A stretch of 64,000 bases of DNA. Origin: Deinococcus gobiensis I-0 (GTDB lineage Bacteria; Deinococcota; Deinococci; Deinococcales; Deinococcaceae). The DNA lies in NCBI RefSeq assembly GCF_000252445.1, contig NC_017790.1, forward strand, positions 912,501 to 976,500, written 5' to 3'. The notes beneath the pieces were generated by a model that was not told the DNA's origin, searched no databases, and was given only the letters and a program-made list of their open reading frames with translations. The position numbers and the translations under genes were made by a program. Positions 1 through 11,904 of the stretch are shown piece by piece (within the stretch, counting starts at the first letter, position 1; every line of letters starts with the position of its first letter).

Positions 1-1
1 G

Positions 2-1113
<1,112 letters not shown>

Positions 1114-1118
1114 GAAAA

Positions 1119-1143
1119 GGCCGCCCCCGGGAAGGAGGCGGCC
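1119..1143 (-). terminator. Probable Rho-independent terminator
   Basis: A 7-bp perfect stem, GGCCGCC (1119-1125) with GGCGGCC (1137-1143), is flanked by AAAA at 1114-1117. Read on the minus strand the stem is followed by TTTT, so it best ends the minus-strand DUF4384 gene. It may also stop plus-strand transcripts from the GNAT gene. Confidence 0.55.
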
Positions 1144-1251
1144 GATGTGCCTGAGGGGACTCACAGCGGTCTTCCGCTCTGCTGGAGGGTCAACCCTACC
1201 CCCTCCAGCTCCACTGCACACCACTGCTTTCACGGCTTTTCGCTCTGTTCA

Positions 1252-1292
1252 GGCCACTGGAGTTGTGGGACCTTGCCGCAACTTCAGTGGCC
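1252..1292. repeat. Long inverted repeat (hairpin) 3' of the DUF4384 gene
   Basis: GGCCACTG at 1252-1259 and AGTTG at 1261-1265 pair with CAACT at 1279-1283 and CAGTGGCC at 1285-1292, giving a 13-bp stem interrupted by one mismatch, with a 13-nt loop. It lies 8 nt beyond the stop codon of the minus-strand gene. There is no T-run, so it may be a 3' stabilising hairpin or a Rho-aided terminator. Confidence 0.5.
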
Positions 1293-1299
1293 ACCGTTC

Positions 1300-1902
1300 T
1301 CAGTAGGTGACGTTGTAGAACGCCGTGTCGCTCTGCCAGTCGGTCTGCGGGACCGGCTGGGCGACGGGATTGACCGGGTTCACCACGATGCTCAGTGCCT
1401 GCGCGAGACCCTGGCTGGTCTGGGGCTTGACGGTGGCGAAGGCCTGGCCCTGGGTGTAGGTGCTCAGTTCGCTCAGGTTGAGCTGGCGGCGGCTGGTGAC
1501 GACGAGCACGCGGTTCAGGCCGGTGGGGCCGCCCACCGTGTAGGTGAACTGGTCGCCGGTGGCCGGGAAGGCGCGGGTCTGGCCGGCGCGCACGTAGTTG
1601 CCGCCCGTCTTGTAGCGGTTGGGCAGAATCTGGTCGGTCGAACCGTCAGGGTTCACGTTGAACAGATAGACGTAGGCGTTCTCGTTGACGCTGGTGTACA
1701 GCGTGATCGGCTCACCGATGCGGTAGTTGGGCGTCTGGGTGCCGCTGGGGTCCTTGTTGACCCACACCTTGGCGCTCAGGGTGGTCTGGACCGGGTTGAC
1801 GATGATGCTCTGGGCACTGATGACAGGGGCAGCGAAGGCGGGGGCCACGACGCTCGACAGGGCGGCGGCGCTCAGGGTCAGGGTGGTCAGCAGCTTCTTC
1901 AT
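1300..1902 (-). CDS. Secreted DUF4384 domain protein
   Basis: This 200-residue protein begins with a signal peptide ([16 protein letters not shown], cleavage near APAFAAP, residues 22-28). The body resembles DUF4384: [26 protein letters not shown] at about residues 67-92, then a run ending in [15 protein letters not shown]. Such domains occur in envelope proteins and are thought to bind or scaffold at the cell surface; no enzymatic residues are evident. The start is set by a strong AGGAGGA Shine-Dalgarno sequence 6-8 nt upstream. A box TACGGT (1967-1972, minus strand) could be the -10 element, giving a leader of roughly 60 nt. The gene stands alone between tRNA-Gln and a hairpin-rich 3' region. 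Confidence 0.7.
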   Translation of the reverse strand: MKKLLTTLTLSAAALSSVVAPAFAAPVISAQSIIVNPVQTTLSAKVWVNKDPSGTQTPNYRIGEPITLYTSVNENAYVYLFNVNPDGSTDQILPNRYKTGGNYVRAGQTRAFPATGDQFTYTVGGPTGLNRVLVVTSRRQLNLSELSTYTQGQAFATVKPQTSQGLAQALSIVVNPVNPVAQPVPQTDWQSDTAFYNVTY

Positions 1903-2103
1903 GGTCGTTCCTCCTGTCCGGGAAGGGGGGCCACCTCGTGGGCGGCACCGGACTGTTCCTGACCTCACCGTAGCCCCGCGCGCCTGACGGGCCGTGAGCT
2001 GCGGCTGACGGAAGATGAAGATGGTCATGACGCTCAAGACTGCGTCAGGAACGTGAAAAAACTGACCGTAGGCTGACGACGGGCGAGATGGTGACAACAA
2101 GAA

Positions 2104-2128
2104 CGGCTTCTCCGGAGGGGAGAAGCCG
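2104..2128 (-). terminator. Rho-independent terminator of tRNA-Gln
   Basis: A 10-bp perfect stem, CGGCTTCTCC (2104-2113) and GGAGAAGCCG (2119-2128), with a 5-nt loop. On the minus strand it is followed by the T-rich stretch TTCTTGTTGT, 23 nt beyond the tRNA 3' end. Confidence 0.8.
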
Positions 2129-2150
2129 CTTCGCGCCGGGCGCGTCTGGC

Positions 2151-2224
2151 TGGCAGGGATACTAGGATTCGAACCTAGACAAACAGATCCAAAATCTGTT
2201 GTGCTGCCATTACACCATATCCCT
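2151..2224 (-). tRNA. tRNA-Gln (anticodon TTG)
   Basis: Read on the minus strand the sequence folds into a complete cloverleaf: acceptor AGGGATA with TATCCCT, D-arm region GTGTAATGGCAGCAC, anticodon stem ACAGA/TCTGT around the loop TTTTGGA (anticodon TTG), T-arm CTAGG-TTCGAAT-CCTAG, and an encoded GCCA 3' end. It reads CAA and, by wobble, CAG codons. It follows the helicase gene in the same direction but has its own promoter-like sequence. Confidence 0.95.
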
Positions 2225-2256
2225 AAAATCGGCCGAGGCCGTTTTCGGCGTAGAGC

Positions 2257-2282
2257 AGTATGCCTTCGGGCGGCGCGTGGCG

Positions 2283-2286
<4 letters not shown>
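2257..2286 (-). promoter_or_regulatory. Promoter of tRNA-Gln
   Basis: On the minus strand TTGACG (2286-2281) and CATACT (2262-2257) are separated by 18 nt. This would start transcription near 2250, about 26 nt ahead of the mature tRNA 5' end. The -35 box overlaps the last codons of the helicase gene. Confidence 0.6.
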
Positions 2287-4919
<2,633 letters not shown>

Positions 4920-5035
4920 GCCCCCGAGTGTAGGGCGCTCCCCGTCTATGTGGGGGAAGTTGCGTCACGGTGGGGGCCGGACCGAGGTTGCCGCCCGGCA
5001 CAAACGCCCCCGGGCGGTGGTGCTACGCTCGGGGC

Positions 5036-6247
5036 ATGACGGCCCCTGCAGCACAGCCCACCGCTGACGCGCCCAGCACGGCCCTCGCCGGCACGGCCCT
5101 CCTGGACCGGGCCGCGAGCGGCGAGCGTCTGGACGTGGCCGAGATCGAAAGCCTCTACCGCCTGCCGCTGCCCGGGGTGGCGGCCGTCGCCAACGGCCTG
5201 CGCCTGGAGCGCCGTGACCCGGACGTGGTCACGTTCCTGATCGACCGCAACATCAACTACACCAACGTGTGCAACGTGGGGTGCAACTTCTGCGCCTTCT
5301 ACCGCACCCGCCGCCAGAAGGACAGCTACACGCTGGACTACGAGCAGATCTCGCAGAAGATCCGGGAACTCGAAGAGGTCGGCGGCACGCGCATCCTGCT
5401 CCAGGGCGGCGTGAACCCCGAGCTGGGGCTGGACTACTACACGGGGCTGCTGCGGCACGTCAAGGCGCACCATCCGACCATCCGCATCGACGCGTTCTCG
5501 CCCGAAGAAGTGCTGTTCATGGAAAAGACCTTCGGCCTGAGCCTGGATGAGCTGCTCGACACCCTGATCGCGGCGGGTCTCGACGGGCTGCCGGGCGCGG
5601 GCGGCGAGATCCTGGAAGACGACGTGCGCGCCAAGGCGGCCCCGGCGCGCATCAAGTCCGACGACTGGTTCCGGATCATCGACGCGGCGCAGCGCAAGGG
5701 GCTGTACACCATCGCCACGATGGTCATCGGCTTCGGCGAGACCTACGCCCAGCGCGCCCGTCACCTCCTGAAGATCCGCGACCAGCAGGACCGGGCCAAC
5801 GCGCTCTACGGCGGCAACGGCTTTTCGGGCTTCGCCATGTGGTCGCTCCAGACCGAGCACACCCGCCTGCACGGTAAGGCCCCCGGCGCGACCGCGCACG
5901 AGTACCTGCAACAGCTCGCGGTGGCGCGCATCGCGCTGGACAACATCCCCAACATCCAGGCGTCCTGGCCCGCGCAGGGCTTCAAGGTGGCGCAGGCCGC
6001 GCTGTACTACGGGGCCAACGACCTCGGCTCGACCATGCTCGAAGAGAACGTGGTGTCGGCGGCGGGCGGGCATGGGCGCCACCGCGCCACCGTGCGCGAA
6101 CTCGTGCGCATCGCGGTGGACGCGGGCTTTACCCCCGCCATCCGCAACAGCCGGTTTCAGATCATCGAGTGGCCCGACGCCCAGGACGTGCTGGCGCGGG
6201 ATGCCCAGAACCCCGAGGCCGAGCGCGCCGTAGGCGCCGGGCAGTAG
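5036..6247 (+). CDS. mqnC: Cyclic dehypoxanthinyl futalosine synthase (radical SAM)
   Basis: MqnC cyclises dehypoxanthine futalosine in the futalosine pathway of menaquinone synthesis. The 403-residue protein has the radical SAM cysteine motif CNVGCNFC, followed by AFYRTRRQKDSY, a strong MqnC/MqnE-type signature. Later blocks TRILLQGGVNPELGLDYY, MVIGFGET and ASWPAQGFKVAQAALYYGANDLG are typical of MqnC. The start ATG at 5036 is 6 nt after TACGCT, a leaderless arrangement; the divergent helicase gene has its own box about 110 nt away. The last residues (AERAVGAGQ) are not conserved and overlap nothing. I am confident about MqnC rather than CofH because of the downstream motif set. Confidence 0.92.
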   Translation: MTAPAAQPTADAPSTALAGTALLDRAASGERLDVAEIESLYRLPLPGVAAVANGLRLERRDPDVVTFLIDRNINYTNVCNVGCNFCAFYRTRRQKDSYTLDYEQISQKIRELEEVGGTRILLQGGVNPELGLDYYTGLLRHVKAHHPTIRIDAFSPEEVLFMEKTFGLSLDELLDTLIAAGLDGLPGAGGEILEDDVRAKAAPARIKSDDWFRIIDAAQRKGLYTIATMVIGFGETYAQRARHLLKIRDQQDRANALYGGNGFSGFAMWSLQTEHTRLHGKAPGATAHEYLQQLAVARIALDNIPNIQASWPAQGFKVAQAALYYGANDLGSTMLEENVVSAAGGHGRHRATVRELVRIAVDAGFTPAIRNSRFQIIEWPDAQDVLARDAQNPEAERAVGAGQ

Positions 6248-6270
6248 CGCCGCCGGGCCCGCGCCGCCAC

Positions 6271-6642
6271 ATGACGCAGGTCGGGAGCAGCCTGGGGGTC
6301 GCCTGCGAAAGCCGGGGGCCCGGCGGTTGGCGGCTGGAGGCCCAGTTCCAGGTGGCGGCGGCTCCGGTCCTGCGCCGCGAACTGGAGCGTCTGGGCTGGT
6401 GGGGGCGGGGCCGCCCGGCCGACCTGAGCACCCTGCTCGACGCCCACCTGCTGTTCGGGGACGACCTGGTTTCTCACGAGACGGCCCTGAGCGTGGCCGA
6501 ACTGGGAGAGCTGGCTGCCGCCCTGGCCCTGAGCCGCCGCCACGACGACCTCTGCGCGCAGCTGCTCGCCTGGCACGCGCTGGCGCGGTCGCTGGAAGCC
6601 AGTGGCCGCCCGGCCCGGCTGGCCGTGTGGTGGTCGGGGTAG
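6271..6642 (+). CDS. Hypothetical protein, 123 residues
   Basis: I do not recognise this protein. It is 123 residues long, mostly helical in appearance, with Leu/Ala-rich stretches (LSVAELGELAAALALSRRHDDLC) and no signal peptide or membrane segment. It starts 23 nt after mqnC in the same direction, so it is probably co-transcribed with it. The ATG at 6271 has no convincing Shine-Dalgarno sequence; a longer in-frame start at 6169 would run inside mqnC and is unlikely. Codon use is normal for the window. Confidence 0.6.
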   Translation: MTQVGSSLGVACESRGPGGWRLEAQFQVAAAPVLRRELERLGWWGRGRPADLSTLLDAHLLFGDDLVSHETALSVAELGELAAALALSRRHDDLCAQLLAWHALARSLEASGRPARLAVWWSG

Positions 6643-6722
6643 GGCCGGCCCGCCCGGAGGGTTAAGTTCGCCGGAACAGGCCTGGGCAGACACGCGTCAG
6701 CTTGGCCCGGCATACTTGAGAG

Positions 6723-8495
6723 ATGCTGTCTGCTGTGCGCCGCGCTGTCCGGAACTTCCATGCCAGAAAACGAACGCTTGCCCTCGGGGCGGCGCTCGCC
6801 TTGAGCCTGCCGGCGACCACCTTCTCGGCGCAGGCGGCCGTGGCTTCGGTCGGGGCGGTGCAGCTCACGGTGAGCACCGACCAGAACGCGGCGTATTTGA
6901 ATGGCGAAAGTGTACGCCTCCAGGCCGCGCCGCGCAATGTCCAGGGCCGGGTCATGCTGCCGCTGCGCGAGGTCGCGCTGCTGCTGGGGCAGCCGTTGGT
7001 GGGAAGCGCCACGCTGCAACTCGGCCGCCTGAGCGTGGATACGCAGCGTCTGAGCGCCTCTCTGGCCGGGGCCGCCCAGCCGGAGGGCAACGTGGCGTCG
7101 GTGGGGGGCGTGGTGTACGTCAGCGCGCGGCTCCTGGCCGACGCGCTCGGGGCCAACTTCAGCAGCGACAACGCCGGGCGCACCCTGACCATCACGGCGC
7201 TGCGCGACGGCGGCAATCCCCTGTCGCCCCAGGCCCGCTTCTCGACCGACAAGAACGTGTACGCGCCGGGCGAGCGCGTGGTGTACACCGAGTATCCCTT
7301 CGACCCGGACGGCGCCGACATCACCGCGCGGCGCTGGACCGGGCGGCAGGAGGTGTACTTCCAGCCGGGCACCTACACCATCTCGTTGCAGGTCACGAAC
7401 GCGCGCGGCCTCCAGAGTGCGCCCTTCACGCGGACCATCCGGGTCGAGGGCACGCCCATCGACACCCCCCTCACCTACGCCCTGAAGTACGCCGACCCCG
7501 GCGAAAGCTTCGCGGACGCGCAGGTGCTGACCTACCCGGCGGCGCAGGCGCAGACCGTGGCCGGCCCCAGCTTTCCGCTGCTGTTCAGCGACAGCCCCGA
7601 GGCCCCGACCCAGAGCGGCGTGCTGTACCAGGACACGGTCGAGGGCCGCGCGCGGCTGCTGGCCTACCACCTCAATGCGCTGGGGCGGCCCGCGCGGCTG
7701 TACGTCATGGCCCGCAACCTGGAGTCGCGCCCGGTCGAGGTCCGCACCGAGCGCCTGGGCGAGACGGCCCCGACCCGCGTCGAGGGCCAGCTCGGGCAGG
7801 TCACGCTGCTCGAATACTTCGCCAGCACGGCCACCCAGACCCTTACCCTCGCGCCGGGACAGACGGCCGCCGCCTACGCCAGCCCCACCCTGGGGGCGGG
7901 CAGCGGCGTCAACGTCTTGCAGGACCTCACCACCAGTGGCCGGGTCGAGCTGACCTTCCTGTTTCTCGAAGACGGCCTGCCGCCCACCCAGCAGGTCATG
8001 CAGCAGCTGCCTTACCTGCCGCTGGACGGCCGGCACCAGCGCGGCACCTTTCCGGGGGCGGTGCGCTCGCTGCGCGTGAACCTGACCACCCTGCCCGCCC
8101 GCATCGTGATCGGGGACGGGCAGGTGGACCCGGTGGTCCTGGGCACCGACCGCCTCACCGGCCAGCCCATGCGCCTGAGCGGCAACTACGGCGTGCTGTA
8201 TGACCTGGAGGTCAACGGCGCGGCGGGCACGGCCGTGGCCCTCAGCCCGCGCGGGGGCCTGTACCGGGGGGCGATGAACATCGTGGACGGCCCGCTGACC
8301 CAGGCCATCAAGCTGCCGCGCACCGGCAACGCCCTGCTGCCCGACCAGCCGGTGATGCTGTGGCGGCCCCTGTCCGACCAGCTCAACATCGATTTCATTC
8401 CGGCCAGCGGCAGCAACCTGCCGGTCAGCCTCGTGTTCTACCGCGCCCGGCCCCAGCTCGGGCAGGGCGGGGGGCTCAAGACCTATCAGCCCTGA
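6723..8495 (+). CDS. Secreted protein with copper-amine-oxidase N-terminal-like domain
   Basis: This 590-residue protein has an N-terminal signal sequence (ALGAALALSLPATTFSAQAA, about residues 20-39). Residues about 45-165 resemble the Cu-amine-oxidase N-terminal / stalk domain seen in many surface proteins (YLNGESVRLQAAP, RVMLPLREVALLLG, GGVVYVSARLLADALG). A PKD-like beta segment follows (FSTDKNVYAPGERVVYTEYPFDPDG). The remaining 330 residues form a repetitive beta-rich body without catalytic motifs I can name. It is probably an envelope structural protein. The start ATG is 6 nt after CATACT, suggesting leaderless transcription. An 80-nt gap separates it from the upstream hypothetical gene. 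Confidence 0.7.
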   Translation: MLSAVRRAVRNFHARKRTLALGAALALSLPATTFSAQAAVASVGAVQLTVSTDQNAAYLNGESVRLQAAPRNVQGRVMLPLREVALLLGQPLVGSATLQLGRLSVDTQRLSASLAGAAQPEGNVASVGGVVYVSARLLADALGANFSSDNAGRTLTITALRDGGNPLSPQARFSTDKNVYAPGERVVYTEYPFDPDGADITARRWTGRQEVYFQPGTYTISLQVTNARGLQSAPFTRTIRVEGTPIDTPLTYALKYADPGESFADAQVLTYPAAQAQTVAGPSFPLLFSDSPEAPTQSGVLYQDTVEGRARLLAYHLNALGRPARLYVMARNLESRPVEVRTERLGETAPTRVEGQLGQVTLLEYFASTATQTLTLAPGQTAAAYASPTLGAGSGVNVLQDLTTSGRVELTFLFLEDGLPPTQQVMQQLPYLPLDGRHQRGTFPGAVRSLRVNLTTLPARIVIGDGQVDPVVLGTDRLTGQPMRLSGNYGVLYDLEVNGAAGTAVALSPRGGLYRGAMNIVDGPLTQAIKLPRTGNALLPDQPVMLWRPLSDQLNIDFIPASGSNLPVSLVFYRARPQLGQGGGLKTYQP

Positions 8496-8587
8496 CCCTG
8501 GCGGGCGGCTCCGGCTGACCGCCTGACTTCCTGAAAGGTGAAGCGCTTCCACATCTACGCCGGGGCCGGGCATGGTGTGATGCGGGC

Positions 8588-8905
8588 ATGACGCAGAACA
8601 CCGGCCGGCAGACCATCGTGGTGCATGGAGCATGGACAGGGCCTGTCACCGATCCGCAGCGGCAGTTCAGCGGCCAGGTGACGGCGTCGGACGTGGCGGA
8701 CGTGGCGAAGGGGCAGGACGTCGGCGTGAGCTACGCCGGTACCCCCAGCCGGGTACCCGGGGCGCAGGAGCACGGCAAATACGTCCTGAAGGCCGGCAGC
8801 CACGACCTGCCCCTGGCGAGTTTCACCTGCGGCGAGGCGAGCAAGTCGGCGGCGATGGGCCACGACGATACCCAGCCGGCCGAGTGGCTGGCCGTGGTCG
8901 TCTGA
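8588..8905 (+). CDS. Hypothetical protein, 105 residues
   Basis: I do not recognise the family. The 105-residue product is small, slightly acidic and beta-like (TIVVHGAWTGPV, GQDVGVSYAG, GKYVLKAGS, EWLAVVV), with a single Cys near residue 80 and several His. There is no signal peptide or membrane segment. The ATG at 8588 is 6 nt after TGTGAT, which may serve as a -10 box for a leaderless transcript. Neighbours give no functional hint. Confidence 0.6.
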   Translation: MTQNTGRQTIVVHGAWTGPVTDPQRQFSGQVTASDVADVAKGQDVGVSYAGTPSRVPGAQEHGKYVLKAGSHDLPLASFTCGEASKSAAMGHDDTQPAEWLAVVV

Positions 8906-8984
8906 GGACCGGCCGCGCGGTCGGCGGCGGGGCGCTATGCTGGGACCACATCCCACCCCATACGCCCACGGAGGGTCAGACCCC

Positions 8985-9284
8985 ATGCCCGTCAAGATCC
9001 GGATCTACGGAAAGGAAGCCGTCTTCACGCGGGGTTGCTGGGCCTGCGAGGACGAGAGCCTGCTCGCCATGCTCGAATCTCTCGCCGACCCGCGCGCCGT
9101 CACCGAGGCCGAGGAACATGCCCACGCCCTGTACGCCGCCGGACGCTACGGCGGCCTGATCGCGGTGGGGGAGAGCTGGGAAGCCGCCCCCCATCCGGCT
9201 CCCGAAATCCGGCTGGAGGACTTCGCTCCGGCCCGGCAGCCCGAGCGGGCCGGCTGGCTGAGCTTCCTGCGGCGCAGAAAATGA
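8985..9284 (+). CDS. Hypothetical protein with CxxC motif, 99 residues
   Basis: The protein starts PVKIRIYGKEAVFTRGCWACEDESLLAMLESL, a beta strand followed by a CWAC motif, which recalls glutaredoxin/thioredoxin-fold proteins. The rest is short and lacks the conserved cis-Pro, so a redox role is only a suggestion. The start ATG at 8985 is set by GGAGGG (8969-8975). TATGCT at 8936-8941 is a likely -10 box, giving a leader of roughly 37 nt. The C-terminus ends with a basic cluster (FLRRRK). Confidence 0.6.
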   Translation: MPVKIRIYGKEAVFTRGCWACEDESLLAMLESLADPRAVTEAEEHAHALYAAGRYGGLIAVGESWEAAPHPAPEIRLEDFAPARQPERAGWLSFLRRRK

Positions 9285-9322
9285 GGTCCGCCTTCCCCCT
9301 GGGGGACCTTTAGGCAGGTGGC

Positions 9323-9351
9323 TTGACCCCCGCTCCCCCAGCCCCTACGCT
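9323..9351 (+). promoter_or_regulatory. Promoter of the asd leader
   Basis: TTGACC (9323-9328) and TACGCT (9346-9351) are spaced by exactly 17 nt. Transcription would begin about 9358, precisely at the ATG of the leader peptide, so the leader peptide would be translated from a leaderless transcript. Confidence 0.75.
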
Positions 9352-9357
9352 GCGGGC

Positions 9358-9390
9358 ATGTCCGGCCGCGCGACCACCACTATTCCCTAG
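9358..9390 (+). CDS. Putative threonine/isoleucine leader peptide of asd
   Basis: A 10-codon ORF encodes [10 protein letters not shown] and ends at TAG 9388-9390. It holds three consecutive Thr codons (ACC ACC ACT, 9373-9381) followed by Ile (ATT). Thr and Ile are end products of the aspartate pathway whose second step is made by Asd, encoded 86 nt downstream. E. coli thrL uses the same logic, with runs of Thr and Ile codons. The Thr codons themselves can pair with the next RNA segment (see the attenuator entry). It is inferred to be a regulatory peptide, not a functional product. Confidence 0.65.
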   Translation: MSGRATTTIP

Positions 9391-9444
9391 GGGGTGGCCC
9401 GTCTCCGGCCACCGCCCCGCATATCGCGTCGGGCGGTTTTTTTT
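9373..9444 (+). promoter_or_regulatory. Transcription attenuator ahead of asd
   Basis: Four segments can pair in alternative ways. Segment 1 (CCACC, 9374-9378, inside the Thr codons) pairs with GGTGG (9393-9397). Segment 2 (GGTGGCC, 9393-9399) pairs perfectly with segment 3 (GGCCACC, 9407-9413). The terminator stem ACCGCCC (9411-9417) and GGGCGGT (9431-9437) is followed by eight T (9437-9444). Segments 2:3 and the terminator share 9411-9413 and exclude each other. Ribosome stalling at Thr codons would free 2:3 and let transcription proceed into asd; efficient translation would cover segment 2 and favour the terminator. Confidence 0.65.
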
Positions 9445-9476
9445 GGACGTTCGTCAATTCAAGGAGGGCACAGAAG

Positions 9477-10496
<1,020 letters not shown>

Positions 10497-10503
10497 GTCC
10501 GGA

Positions 10504-10545
10504 GGGGAAGGGCAGGTACGGCAGAGCCGACCTGCCCGCTTCCCC
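10504..10545. terminator. Bidirectional hairpin between asd and rlmH
   Basis: GGGGAAGGGCAGGT (10504-10517) pairs with ACCTGCCCGCTTCCCC (10530-10545), leaving a 2-nt bulge and a 12-nt loop. It occupies nearly the whole gap between the two convergent genes. There is no long T-run, so termination strength is uncertain. Confidence 0.55.
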
Positions 10546-10986
10546 TTAGCCCCGGTGGTACGGCTCGCCCGCGCTGATGGTCGCGGCGCGGTACAGGGCC
10601 TCGACCATCACGAGCATGGCGAGGTCGTGGGGCAGGGTGAGCAGCCCCAGGCTCCACAGGGCGTGTGCCCCGGCACGCAGGTCGTCCGTGTGGCCGTCGG
10701 GGCCACCGATGGCGAGGGCCAGCTCCCCGTGCCCGCCGAGGGCCTGGGCGTCGAGATACGCGCTCAGGTCCTCGCTGCTGTACTGCCGCCCACGCGGGTC
10801 GAGCAGGACCAGCGGCGCGCGGCCCGCGGCCCGGCGAATGGCCTCGCTCTCGGCGGCCTGCGTCTTGCCTGCCACGCGGCTGACCTGAAGCTTGTGGTAG
10901 CGCCGCAGCCGTTTTTCGTACTCGTCCCAGCCGCTGCGGGCGTAGGCGAGTTTCGGTTCTCCGACGGTGATCAGGTGCAGCCGCAT
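10546..10986 (-). CDS. rlmH: 23S rRNA (pseudouridine1915-N3)-methyltransferase
   Basis: RlmH is a SPOUT methyltransferase that N3-methylates pseudouridine 1915 in helix 69 of 23S rRNA, after RluD acts. The 146-residue protein starts MRLHLITVGEPK and has the conserved LLDPRGRQYSSEDLS, LALAIGGPDGHTDDLRAGA (the knotted SAM site) and the C-terminal LPHDLAMLVMVEALYRAATISAGEPYHRG. It is slightly shorter than the usual 155 residues. The ATG at 10986 lies 7 nt after TAGCCT, so the transcript is probably leaderless. It converges on asd. Confidence 0.95.
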   Translation of the reverse strand: MRLHLITVGEPKLAYARSGWDEYEKRLRRYHKLQVSRVAGKTQAAESEAIRRAAGRAPLVLLDPRGRQYSSEDLSAYLDAQALGGHGELALAIGGPDGHTDDLRAGAHALWSLGLLTLPHDLAMLVMVEALYRAATISAGEPYHRG

Positions 10987-11064
10987 CCGGCCCAGGCTAC
11001 CGCGCCTGCCGCCGCCCGCCGCCCTTCCGGTGGTCCGGCAACGGTCGGCGCTCGCCACTTCGCA

Positions 11065-11070
11065 TAAACT
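11065..11070 (+). promoter_or_regulatory. -10 box TAAACT
   Basis: TAAACT lies 6 nt before the ATG of the micro-ORF at 11077, so transcription would begin at that ATG. No good -35 box is visible at the expected distance. Confidence 0.5.
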
Positions 11071-11076
11071 CTTGGC

Positions 11077-11106
11077 ATGTCCCCCTTCCGGCGAGGCCTG
11101 CCTTGA
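11077..11106 (+). CDS. Putative leaderless micro-ORF coupled to the next gene
   Basis: A 9-codon ORF, MSPFRRGLP, starts 6 nt after TAAACT and its TGA (11104-11106) overlaps the TTG start of the following membrane protein gene (TTGA). It contains GAGG, which can act as Shine-Dalgarno sequence for that gene. It probably delivers ribosomes to the downstream start; no peptide function is proposed. Confidence 0.4.
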   Translation: MSPFRRGLP

Positions 11107-11531
11107 ATTACGCGGCCACCCTGGCGGTGGTGGTCGTGCTGGCGTTCTGGTTTCCGATCTCGGTGCGTCTCGCGGCCCAGTTCGGCGTGCCCGAGGCCTG
11201 GGCGGCGTCCGTCGTGGGGGCGCTGCTGACCTTCGTGGCGGCGGCCTACCTCGTGCGCTTTCAGGTGCGCCGTCACAGCCTGACCCTGGAGCGTCTCGCG
11301 GCGGCGCGCGCGCAGGTGGCCGCCGATCCGGCCAATCCGCGCGCCTACTTCGTGCACGGCGAGCACCTGGGCAGCATCCTGCTGAGGCTCGACCGCCGCC
11401 GCGAGGCGGCCGAGGTCATCGACCGCTACGCCCGGCTGGGCGGGGCGCGCGAGGCCGAGATCGTGGCGCTGCGCGAGGCCCTGTCGCTGGCCGAGCGCCG
11501 GCAGCGGCAGGCCCAGCGGCGGGAGGCGTGA
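11103..11531 (+). CDS. Small membrane protein, 142 residues
   Basis: The N-terminal 50 residues form two hydrophobic helices (about 4-22 and 34-50) and the rest is a charged, helical, cytoplasmic-type region rich in Arg/Ala/Glu (RREAAEVIDRYARLGG, ALSLAERRQRQAQRREA). The region around residues 75-110 resembles a single TPR-like helix pair. No family assigned. The TTG start is preceded by GAGG at 6 nt and overlaps the stop of an upstream micro-ORF. Confidence 0.6.
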   Translation: MNYAATLAVVVVLAFWFPISVRLAAQFGVPEAWAASVVGALLTFVAAAYLVRFQVRRHSLTLERLAAARAQVAADPANPRAYFVHGEHLGSILLRLDRRREAAEVIDRYARLGGAREAEIVALREALSLAERRQRQAQRREA

Positions 11532-11587
11532 GCTGCAGACAAAACGTGACAGTTCCCGCCGGAAGCGGGCACAATAGGAACGGTCTT

Positions 11588-11685
11588 ATGACATACCTGC
11601 CCACCACTTCAGGAAAACACCGGCCGGAGCGCGCCGGGCTGTGCCGGGGTCCGGGCATGGCCCACCGACCCGTGCGGAGCGCCGC

Positions 11686-11689
<4 letters not shown>
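11588..11689 (+). CDS. Possible 33-residue upstream ORF coupled to the DUF104-like gene
   Basis: An ATG at 11588 opens a 33-codon frame (MTYLPTTSGKHRPERAG...) that ends with TGA at 11687-11689, overlapping the ATG of the next gene (ATGA). GTGACA (11546-11551) and CACAAT (11570-11575), 18 nt apart, form a plausible promoter just upstream. No similarity recognised; it may be regulatory or merely a coupling ORF. Confidence 0.3.

Positions 11690-11893
<204 letters not shown>

Positions 11894-11904
<11 letters not shown>

Noticed and set aside
1147..1962. Long plus-strand frame across the DUF4384 gene
   Set aside because: It is an antisense shadow: GC-rich DNA keeps frames open opposite real genes. 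The minus-strand frame has a signal peptide, Shine-Dalgarno sequence and domain motifs.
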